Shown here piece by piece: positions 15,930-22,724 of a stretch of DNA of 62,705 nt (within the stretch, counting starts at the first letter, position 1; the number at the start of each line of letters is the position of its first letter). Made by a program: the position numbers and the translations under genes. The DNA comes from Rhizobium sp. Q54. Its GTDB lineage: Bacteria > Pseudomonadota > Alphaproteobacteria > ATCC43930 > CGMCC-115725. The notes under the pieces are model-generated. The model was not told the origin of the DNA. It was given only the letters and a program-made list of their open reading frames with translations, and did no database searches. The stretch covers positions 1-62,705 of the forward strand of contig CAMATN010000009.1 of the NCBI GenBank assembly GCA_945861155.1, in the 5' to 3' direction.

Positions 15930-16880
15930 GTGCCGGAGGACTTTCGGGTGCAGAATCTTACAATCTTGATCACCCCGGACGGCGAGTGGGTATTGCCGGA
16001 TACGCCGGATTTTTTCGCGGCGCTCGGCGATCCGGATCCCGACTACGATGCCGTCGGGTTCGCCGTCAAGAACCTCGGTTTTATCAAGTTTCAGGTGATC
16101 GAGCGCTCGATCATCGAGATTGAGCTGCATCCGCGCAATGTCGAATTACCGGCTCTGCTCGCGGTCCAGCAGCGGCTGTTGACGTCCGACGTGCGGCTGT
16201 TCCGGATCAAGTATTTCGACACGACCTGGCAATCCGAGATTGCCTCCTCGGTCGAGTTTACGATAACGCGATTATCGGAGCTGTGCGCCCCGCAGTTCCT
16301 GCCGGGGGCGCAGGAGCGTTTTCTGGTGGAGCCTCAGGACTTCACGACGCTGTTCGAGGACGAGCCGAACCAAATGCGTCCTCTGGCTCAGAAATGGCGG
16401 ATGTCGTTCGGACATTTCGACACCACGATCATTCCTCTGGCGATGCGCAACCAGCTTCTCTCCCGCCTCGTGGTGATCGGCGTCAAGCCGCGTCACAACG
16501 ACCCGATCTGGCGCTTTATCGGCGACGGCCATCGCTGGCTCGCCGGCGGGCAATTCCTGCAGACCGGCCTCGGCGAGAAAGTCGTGAACATACCCGACAA
16601 GGATTATGGGGAATGGGCCAGCGGGTTCTATCGTTCGGTCGCCGAGACCAGCCGGCCGCGCTATGATTTGATTACCACGTCGATCCAGTACCAAAACGAA
16701 AACGGCAAGCCCTGGCGGCCGATCCGTTACGAGAGGCTGTTGCTGCCCTGGAAGACCCCGTCGGATGAGATATTCGTCACCATGTGCTCCAAGCTCGTCG
16801 TCGACAGCCCCGCTCCGGCGGTCCGCTGGATCGGGGACGGCTCGGAGATCTCGGCGAGAAAACTCGTCATATCCTCATAG
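15930..16880 (+). CDS. uncharacterised protein with PAS-like C-terminal half
   Basis: 316 residues from GTG 15930, which has AAGGGGG eight bases upstream; GTG 15906 or TTG 15894 are alternatives. The N-terminal half (about 1-120), starting FRVQNLTILITPDGEWVLPD, is a mixed alpha/beta region I cannot name. The C-terminal half resembles small-molecule-binding PAS variants (PAS_5/DUF1457 type): WRFIGDGHRWLAGG, then RYDLITTSIQY and RPIRYERLLLPWKT. No output domain, transmembrane span or catalytic motif is visible. Its last 154 bases overlap, tail to tail, the GNAT-like gene on the opposite strand. Function unknown. Confidence 0.75.
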   Translation: MPEDFRVQNLTILITPDGEWVLPDTPDFFAALGDPDPDYDAVGFAVKNLGFIKFQVIERSIIEIELHPRNVELPALLAVQQRLLTSDVRLFRIKYFDTTWQSEIASSVEFTITRLSELCAPQFLPGAQERFLVEPQDFTTLFEDEPNQMRPLAQKWRMSFGHFDTTIIPLAMRNQLLSRLVVIGVKPRHNDPIWRFIGDGHRWLAGGQFLQTGLGEKVVNIPDKDYGEWASGFYRSVAETSRPRYDLITTSIQYQNENGKPWRPIRYERLLLPWKTPSDEIFVTMCSKLVVDSPAPAVRWIGDGSEISARKLVISS

Positions 16881-17575
16881 ACCTCGGCCGCCGTGCTGTA
16901 CGCGAGGACGATGTCGAGCCACGGCGTGCCGGGATAGGAGACGCTGTAGCTGACGTTCTGCTGGCCGTAACTGGCCGCCAGCCCCTGCTGGACATGCTTG
17001 CGCGTCACATAGCAGAACGACCAGTCGATCGGCCAGCGGCCGCACGCATAGGCTTTGCCGATCCGCGGAATGAGACGGGACAGGTGTTGCCGCCGATAAT
17101 CGGGGTGCACCCAGGATGCGACGCCGCACACGACGACGCCCGAAATTCGCTTTGCCGCCTCCGCGGTGACGAGGCAGGGCTGGCCCCGGTCCTCGCCGTA
17201 AAACATCGCGCAGGCCTGCTCGGCGAGGTCGGTGCCGGTCCAGTCGAAGATGCGGGCGCCCCACGTCACGACGATCTCGCCCGCGGCGTTTTCCCCGGAG
17301 ATCCAAAACGCGTTCTCAGGGGTCAACGCGACCTGTTCGGGGTTGAACATGTCGACGATCGGATACCAGTTGCCGCGGGCTGCCTCGTATCTGTTCAGCG
17401 CCAAAAGCTCGTCAAAATCGTGCCGGACCCGCAGGTGGATCCCCATCCGGCGTGCCGCCTTGTCGCCTTCGAGCACGAAACGGGCGAGCAATCGCCGCGG
17501 CCCGTGCGTGATCGTGATCGCATCCGGCAGACGCAAATTGTTTTCCGGCACGATATTCGGGATGTCGAGCGGCAT
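16727..17575 (-). CDS. GNAT-like acyltransferase, uncharacterised
   Basis: 282 residues from ATG 17575; a TTG nine codons upstream is possible. The core region contains FDELLALNRYEAARGNWYPI, IVVTWGARIFDWTGT and ASWVHPDYRRQHLSRLIPRI, the latter like the acetyl-CoA-binding segment of GNAT folds (R/QxxGxG replaced). YVTRKHVQQGLAASYG follows. It may acylate an unknown acceptor, but the imperfect CoA loop leaves this tentative. Its C-terminal 51 codons are antisense to the end of the PAS-like gene. Convergent arrangement suggests possible co-regulation or linked function. Confidence 0.65.
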   Translation of the reverse strand: MPLDIPNIVPENNLRLPDAITITHGPRRLLARFVLEGDKAARRMGIHLRVRHDFDELLALNRYEAARGNWYPIVDMFNPEQVALTPENAFWISGENAAGEIVVTWGARIFDWTGTDLAEQACAMFYGEDRGQPCLVTAEAAKRISGVVVCGVASWVHPDYRRQHLSRLIPRIGKAYACGRWPIDWSFCYVTRKHVQQGLAASYGQQNVSYSVSYPGTPWLDIVLAYSTAAEVYEDMTSFLAEISEPSPIQRTAGAGLSTTSLEHMVTNISSDGVFQGSNSLS

Positions 17576-17712
17576 GCGACGACTTTCGCAGCCCTCGACC
17601 AAACCGCCGGGGGCAACATGGTTAACTGAATATTAACGAGATGATACAAATTCTGACGATCTGTCAAGTTCGCCAAAACAGGGTAGTGTCTCAGTTACAA
17701 GTTGGATGATCC

Positions 17713-17834
17713 TCGTGCGTCCTTCGAGACGCGCCCTTCGGGCGCTCCTCAGGATGAGGTTAAGATATTGATTGCATTAAGAAAGAGCCTCATCCTGAGG
17801 AGGCCGCGACGCGGCCGTCTCGAAGGACGCACGA
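17713..17834. repeat. composite palindromic element, family E
   Basis: Two nested inverted pairs are present. TCGTGCGTCCTTCGAGAC (17713-17730) pairs with its exact complement at 17817-17834, and CTCCTCAGGATGAGG (17745-17759) pairs with 17788-17802. Small GC hairpins sit between them, CGCCCTTCGGGCG on the left and GGCCGCGACGCGGCC on the right. The layout resembles rhizobial intergenic mosaic elements. It fills most of the 343-base gap before 17919; the rest shows nothing clear. Confidence 0.85.
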
Positions 17835-17918
17835 CGCTCATGCAGCGCCAAACTGAGACACCACCAAAACAGCCTTCAGATTGCGGGGTTTTTCCGCTGG
17901 CATCCGCGCGATGGTCGC

Positions 17919-18113
17919 TCACCGAGCGGGGGCCGCCAACCACAGCCCGATTTCGACCAGCACCGCAACCAGCGCGATTAAAAACACGGCGATCGACGCG
18001 TGTTTAAGGAGGCGTCGCCAACGTTCCGAGTGTGGTAGACGCGCCGAGACAAATAGCGCCACGACCAGCGCCATCAAGGCGGCCAGAAATTGCTGCCGAT
18101 CGAACGCGTTCAT
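17919..18113 (-). CDS. small two-helix membrane protein
   Basis: 64 residues from ATG 18113. Sequence shows FLAALMALVVALFVSARLP as a first membrane span and SIAVFLIALVAVLVEIGLWL as a second, joined by a basic loop HSERWRRLLKH, so both ends probably face the periplasm. The upstream ribosome site is weak (GGAACGG). It lies divergent from the M20 amidohydrolase with 136 bases between. No family recognised; the hydrophobic layout makes chance less likely. Confidence 0.55.
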   Translation of the reverse strand: MNAFDRQQFLAALMALVVALFVSARLPHSERWRRLLKHASIAVFLIALVAVLVEIGLWLAAPAR

Positions 18114-18249
18114 ATCAGCCGTTCCGCAACAGCACCCGCCAACCGTCGACGCCACGCGGCCAATGCCTGTATCATCGGGCTATCTTTCCGCGAGGCCGGG
18201 TTTCGGGTGGCGCATTGCCGCATCCGGCGATCAGCGATTGGAGGGCTCA

Positions 18250-19602
18250 ATGGACGGCAACGACGCGCTGGCCAAGGAAAAACTGAAACAGGCAGTGTGC
18301 GAGGCGATCGACCGCCACGGCAACGAGATCATCGAGCTTGGCGAAACCATCCTCCATCATCCCGAGACCGGGTTCAACGAGGCGAAGACCGCTGCCATCG
18401 TCGCCGAGCGCATGGCGGCGATCGGGCTCGCGCCGCAGACCGGCCTCGCGCTGACCGGCGTCAAGGGGCGCATCCGCGGCAAGCGACCCGGCCCGCGCCT
18501 CGCCTTTATCGGCGAACTCGACAGCCTGCGCACTTCGGACCACCCGCTCGCCGACCCGCATAGCGGCGCGGCGCACAGCTGCGGCCACAATGCGCAGATC
18601 GCCGGCATGCTCGGCGTCGCGATGGGGCTGGCGGCGATCGACGCGGCCGAGCACCTCGCCGGAGAACTGGTGTTTTTCGCGGTGCCGGCCGAGGAATTCA
18701 TCGATGTCGAGGAGCGGCTGAAGCGCCGCGCCCGCGGCGAAATCGAGTTCCTGCTCGGCAAGCCCGAGCTCGTCGCCAAAGGCCATTTCGACGATATCGA
18801 CATGGCGATGATGATCCATGCCGGATCGCACGACCAGATGACGACGCGTTCGTTGATCGCCGATTCGTCGAACGGCGCGCTGGTCAAGCAAGTGCGTTTT
18901 CTGGGCCGCGCCAGCCACGCCGGCGGCGCCCCGCAGCTCGGCATCAACGCGCTCGCCGCGGCGATGATCGCGCTCAACGCGATCAACGCGCAGCGCGAGA
19001 CCTTTTGGGACAAGGACACGATCCGCATCCATCCGATCATCACCAAGGGGGGCGACGCGGTCAGCGTCGTGCCGGCCGAGGTGACGCTGGAGACCTTTGT
19101 GCGCGGCGGCTCATTGGAGGCGATCGTCGACGCCAACATGAAGGTCGATCGGTGCCTGCGCGCCGGCGCGATGGCGATGGGGGCGGAGGTTGAGATCAAC
19201 ACGATCCCAGGCTATCTGCCGCAGCGGAACGACCGCCAGCTCGGCGAGATGTTCGGCGCCAATGTCGCGGCCCTGTTCGGGCCGGGCGAATTCGAGATGA
19301 ACGGCCACCGCACCGGCTCGACCGACATGGGCGACATCGCTCATTTGATTCCGGTCATCCACCCGTATGTCGCCGCCGCGACCGGCAAGACCCACGGCGC
19401 CGATTTCCGCATCACCGAGCCGACCCACGCCTATCTGACCCCGGCCAAGCTGTTGGCGATGACCGCGATCGACCTGTTGTACGGCGACGCCGCGCCGGCC
19501 CGCCAGGTCATCGCCGACTTCAAGCCGGCGTTCACCAAGGACAGCTACCTCGCCTTCGAGCGCGGCCTGTTCAAGACGGAACGGTACTCAGCGGAGGCGT
19601 AG
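18250..19602 (+). CDS. M20-family amidohydrolase (AbgA/AbgB-like metallopeptidase)
   Basis: 450 residues. The N-terminal helix is followed by LGETILHHPETGFNEAKTA, the conserved HPE element. AHSCGHNAQIAGML supplies the metal-binding HxxGH-type site, and PAEEFID the catalytic Glu. The lid domain has GRASHAGGAPQLGINALAAA with the dimerisation-domain His. Close relatives include p-aminobenzoyl-glutamate hydrolase subunits and N-acyl amino-acid hydrolases, cutting amide bonds with two bound metals. ATG 18250 lies after GGAGGGCTCA. The gene stands alone, so the natural substrate is unknown. Confidence 0.9.
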   Translation: MDGNDALAKEKLKQAVCEAIDRHGNEIIELGETILHHPETGFNEAKTAAIVAERMAAIGLAPQTGLALTGVKGRIRGKRPGPRLAFIGELDSLRTSDHPLADPHSGAAHSCGHNAQIAGMLGVAMGLAAIDAAEHLAGELVFFAVPAEEFIDVEERLKRRARGEIEFLLGKPELVAKGHFDDIDMAMMIHAGSHDQMTTRSLIADSSNGALVKQVRFLGRASHAGGAPQLGINALAAAMIALNAINAQRETFWDKDTIRIHPIITKGGDAVSVVPAEVTLETFVRGGSLEAIVDANMKVDRCLRAGAMAMGAEVEINTIPGYLPQRNDRQLGEMFGANVAALFGPGEFEMNGHRTGSTDMGDIAHLIPVIHPYVAAATGKTHGADFRITEPTHAYLTPAKLLAMTAIDLLYGDAAPARQVIADFKPAFTKDSYLAFERGLFKTERYSAEA

Positions 19603-19645
19603 GTGACGCCTCTCACCGCTTCGGCCGCAGGCGCCGCCAGCGAGC

Positions 19646-19675
19646 GTAGGGCGGAAAAGCGCAGCGCATTCCGCC
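19646..19675. repeat. single arm of repeat family C
   Basis: The 30 bases beginning GTAGGGCGGAAAAGCGCAGC differ at one position from the arm at 8858-8887. The matching opposite arm is missing, so this is a half element. The rest of the 227-base gap to 19830 shows no gene. Confidence 0.8.
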
Positions 19676-19829
19676 ACCTATCGCCGCACCCGGCAAGGCA
19701 TCGCTCGGCGAAGGCCGGGCGGTAAGCCCATCCTCGCCACGCGTCGCGCCAGGTTTCCGACGGGCATTTCCCATTGAAACCGCGCGCGCCAGCTGTCACA
19801 TCTAGCGCGACACTCGGCGGGAGATTCCG

Positions 19830-20315
19830 ATGGCGGCGCGAGCGGAACGCGAAATGCCGGCGGGCGACGGCGGAGAAATCGGCCGGACGGCGGAGCTGCT
19901 CGGCGGGTCCCGGGTGTTGCACCGGCGGCTGCGCGATTCGCTCGATGTCCACGAGGTTCTGAGCCGCGGGCTGCCCCGGCAGGCGCTGACGCATCTCGTC
20001 GGCAAGGTCCGGGTTCTCGGGCAGCAAGCCGTGCTCGAACGGGGCATCGGGGTCAGCCTGCGCACCTCGCAGCGCTTCAAGCTGACGCCTGACAAACCGC
20101 TCAGCCCGGAGCAGAGCGGGCGGGTCTGGAAATTCGCCGAAATCCTGGCCAAGGCCACCGCGGTGCTGGGGTCGCAGGAGGAGGCGGAACAATGGCTGGA
20201 GCGCCCCGCCATGGCGCTTGACCAGCGGCGCCCGATCGATCTGTTGGCGACCCCCGCCGGCGCAAAGCTCGTGGAGACACTCCTCGGGAGAATCGAGTAC
20301 GGCGTCTACACGTGA
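19830..20315 (+). CDS. Xre/MbcA/ParS-type antitoxin
   Basis: 161 residues with GGGAGA upstream of ATG 19830. The N-terminal region (about 10-85) includes LLGGSRVLHRRLRDSLDVHEV and GLPRQALTHLV, the Xre-like HTH. The C-terminal part, LSPEQSGRVWKFAEILAKAT to QWLERPAMALDQRRPIDLLATPAGAKLVETLLGRIEYG, is the toxin-binding MbcA/ParS domain (DUF2384). It should neutralise the RES toxin and repress its own operon. The stop overlaps the toxin start by four bases (GTGA), the usual arrangement. Confidence 0.93.
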   Translation: MAARAEREMPAGDGGEIGRTAELLGGSRVLHRRLRDSLDVHEVLSRGLPRQALTHLVGKVRVLGQQAVLERGIGVSLRTSQRFKLTPDKPLSPEQSGRVWKFAEILAKATAVLGSQEEAEQWLERPAMALDQRRPIDLLATPAGAKLVETLLGRIEYGVYT

Positions 20316-20818
20316 CGCCGCTGCCGCCGCCGCTCGGTGCGGCGGAGCTAGTCATATGGCGGCTCGACCAGGCCGCGTACCGCACGCGCTGGGACAGCGG
20401 CGAAGGCGCCTACCAATTCGGCGGGCGATGGAACAGCCGAGGCGTCCGGGCGGTCTACTGCTCGCTCGACCCCGCGACCGCGATCCTGGAGGTCGCCGCG
20501 CACGAGGGCTTCAAGGTGCTCGACACGGTGCCGCACGTGCTGACGGCCGCAACGATTACCGACCCGTCGCGGGTTCACGTCGTCGACCCCACCTCGGTGC
20601 CCAATCCGAACTGGCTGCGGCCAGGCAATCCCAGCGCCGGCCAGCAGGCGTTCGGCGACGCCCTGTTCGCGCGGCATGGCTTTATCGCGATCCCGAGCGC
20701 GGTGTCGACCCATAGCTGGAATTTGATCTTCGTTGCCGCGACGGTGGCTGGCGCCTACACGATGCGGCTCCAGCAGGATTTCGCGCTGGACACCAGGCTT
20801 CATCCCCCGATGCCGTGA
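20312..20818 (+). CDS. RES-domain toxin, NAD+ phosphorylase family
   Basis: 168 residues with a GTG start coupled to the antitoxin stop. The defining Arg, Glu and Ser are all present: GGRWNSRG, AILEVAAHEG, and the late AVSTHSWNLIF. RES toxins related to MbcT and ParT break down NAD+ using phosphate, or ADP-ribosylate a target, arresting growth when the antitoxin is lost. Length and order match characterised pairs, so the module is probably functional. Regulation is expected through autorepression by the complex. Confidence 0.93.
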   Translation: MTPLPPPLGAAELVIWRLDQAAYRTRWDSGEGAYQFGGRWNSRGVRAVYCSLDPATAILEVAAHEGFKVLDTVPHVLTAATITDPSRVHVVDPTSVPNPNWLRPGNPSAGQQAFGDALFARHGFIAIPSAVSTHSWNLIFVAATVAGAYTMRLQQDFALDTRLHPPMP

Positions 20819-20912
20819 GTATTTTTTCGCAACGATAAAATTGCCATAATCGCATAGTACCCTGCGCCTCATTGCGGCGCCTGCAATCGGGCGCGGCGGA
20901 AAAGAGAGGCGA

Positions 20913-21482
20913 ATGGCGATGTCTGATGTGGGACTGCAAAAAACAGGAGAAACAGGAGGGGTGCGCGACGGTCGCGGCCGGTTCCGCAAGGGCTCGTCGG
21001 GCAATCCGGCCGGACGGCCGCTCGGCTCGGTCAACCGGACGACGCGCGCGGCCACGCTGTTGCTCGATGGCGAGGCCGAGGCGCTGACGCGCAAGGCGGT
21101 CGAGTTGGCGCTCGCCGGCGATCCGGTCGCGCTGCGGCTTTGTCTCGAGCGCATCGTCGGGCCGCGCCGCGGGCGGCCGGTGGAGCTGGTCGGCGAGCTT
21201 GCCCTGCCGCGGCTCGCCGACGCCCGCGATCTCGCCGGTGCGATGAGTACGGTCGTCGCCGCGGCGACGCAGGGTGCGATCACCCCCGACGAGGCGGTCG
21301 CGCTGTCGCAAATGGTCGAGAGCTTCACCCGCACCCTCGATGCCGCTCACGTCGAGCGGCGCCGGCACTGGCGCGGCGCATTGTGGAAGCAATCCGTGAT
21401 GAGGATGATCAAATCGCGGAAGGCGCGCGGCAGTCGCCGAGGCGACGCCAGCCCGGCTAATTCTGCTGTGCGGAAAACTTGA
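20913..21482 (+). CDS. DUF5681-domain protein
   Basis: 189 residues. The N-terminus has FRKGSSGNPAGRPLGSVNR (residues about 24-42), the signature of DUF5681, a short basic, probably DNA-binding motif found in phage-like and chromosomal proteins. The middle is helical (RKAVELALAGDPVALRLCLE). The C-terminus is strongly basic (MRMIKSRKARGSRRGD). Starts at ATG 20913, 94 bases after the RES toxin on the same strand. No terminase or other phage gene is near, so a phage packaging role is not supported. Function unknown. Confidence 0.8.
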   Translation: MAMSDVGLQKTGETGGVRDGRGRFRKGSSGNPAGRPLGSVNRTTRAATLLLDGEAEALTRKAVELALAGDPVALRLCLERIVGPRRGRPVELVGELALPRLADARDLAGAMSTVVAAATQGAITPDEAVALSQMVESFTRTLDAAHVERRRHWRGALWKQSVMRMIKSRKARGSRRGDASPANSAVRKT

Positions 21483-21518
21483 GGCCACAATCGGCTGCCA
21501 AATTCACTCCGGCGGCGG

Positions 21519-22700
21519 TTACTCCGGCGTTCGGTCGCCGCTCTCGCTGACGCCGCGCGCCCTGGTCTGCTTTTCGACGGCGGCGGCGATGTCGGCGTCG
21601 TTGTCGGCGAAACGTTCGGCGATCGCCGTGAACTCGTGCGTGTGGGCGAGAAACGCATCCAGGATATCGGGGTCGAAATGGCTGCCGCGGCCCTCGCGCA
21701 TGATCGCGATCGATTTTTCCTGTGAAAACGCCGGCTTGTAGACGCGGCGGCTGATCAGCGCGTCATAGACATCGGCCACCGCCATCAGCCGGGCCGAGAG
21801 CGGAATGTCGTCGCCACGCCGCGCCTCGGGATAGCCAGCACCGTCCCATTTCTCCTGGTGCGACAGGGCGATCTCCTTGGCGTAACGCAGGAAATCGACC
21901 GAGCTGCCGAGCCGCTCTTCGGCCTGGGCAATGCTCTCGAACCCGAGCGTCGTATGGGTTTTCATGATCTCGAATTCGTCGGGCTCCAGCCGGCCGGGTT
22001 TCAGCAGGATGCGGTCGGGGATGCCGACCTTGCCGATATCGTGCAGCGGCGCCGATTTGAACAACAGATCGATCGTGCCGTCGTCGAGCGTGTTCTTGAA
22101 ACGGGAATGGGTCTGCAGATGGGTCGCCAGATTACGCACGTAGTATTGCGTACGCCTGATGTGGTTGCCGGTCTCGTTGTCGCGCGTTTCGGCGAGCGAG
22201 GCGACCGCGAGCACGGCGACGTCCTGGATCGCGCGCATCTCGGTGGTGCGGCGCAGCACCTCCTGTTCGAGGAACTGGTTCTGGCTCTTTAGAAAATCGA
22301 CGCTCGCCTTGAGCTGCAGGTGGGTTTTGACGCGGGCGCGCACGACCGGCGGGCTGATCGGCTTGGAAATATAGTCGACCGCACCCAGCGCGAAGCCGTG
22401 CTCCTCGTCCTCGCTTTCGGTCCGGGCCGTCAAAAAGATCAGCGGAATGCCCGCGGTCGCCGGATCGGCCTTGAGACGCCGGCAGATTTCGAACCCGTCA
22501 AGCCCGGGCATCACGATGTCGAGCAGGATCAGATCGGGCGGCGGGTCGGAGGCGGCGATCTGCAAGGCGCCCGCCCCATCTCGGGCGGCTTTGACGCGGT
22601 ACTGGTCGGCGAGGGCTTGGGTCAGCAGCATCAGGTTTTCCGGCGCGTCGTCGACCACCAGCACCGTCGGGGGTCGAATGAAGCCGTGCAGTTCTTCCAT
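21519..22700 (-). CDS. response regulator with HD-GYP output (c-di-GMP phosphodiesterase type)
   Basis: 393 residues. The receiver domain (about 13-130) has VLVVDDAPEN and LILLDIVMPGLDGFE, phosphoacceptor Asp61. The HD-GYP domain (about 160-370) has the HD pair in PLHDIGKVGIPD, later HTTLGFESI, SHQEKWDGAGYPE with GYP intact, and ADVYDALISRRVYKPAF. The residues required for c-di-GMP hydrolysis appear present. The hybrid kinase gene lies immediately upstream, ending 24 bases before this start on the same strand, so it is the likely phosphodonor. The pair would tie a sensed signal to c-di-GMP level. Confidence 0.94.
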   Translation of the reverse strand: MEELHGFIRPPTVLVVDDAPENLMLLTQALADQYRVKAARDGAGALQIAASDPPPDLILLDIVMPGLDGFEICRRLKADPATAGIPLIFLTARTESEDEEHGFALGAVDYISKPISPPVVRARVKTHLQLKASVDFLKSQNQFLEQEVLRRTTEMRAIQDVAVLAVASLAETRDNETGNHIRRTQYYVRNLATHLQTHSRFKNTLDDGTIDLLFKSAPLHDIGKVGIPDRILLKPGRLEPDEFEIMKTHTTLGFESIAQAEERLGSSVDFLRYAKEIALSHQEKWDGAGYPEARRGDDIPLSARLMAVADVYDALISRRVYKPAFSQEKSIAIMREGRGSHFDPDILDAFLAHTHEFTAIAERFADNDADIAAAVEKQTRARGVSESGDRTPE

Positions 22701-22724
22701 GGCGCTTGCCCTCGCAACCCCCCG

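Noticed and set aside
20913-21482. DUF5681 protein as prophage remnant or small terminase
   Set aside because: No terminase, portal, capsid or integrase genes nearby; only the short domain is shared.
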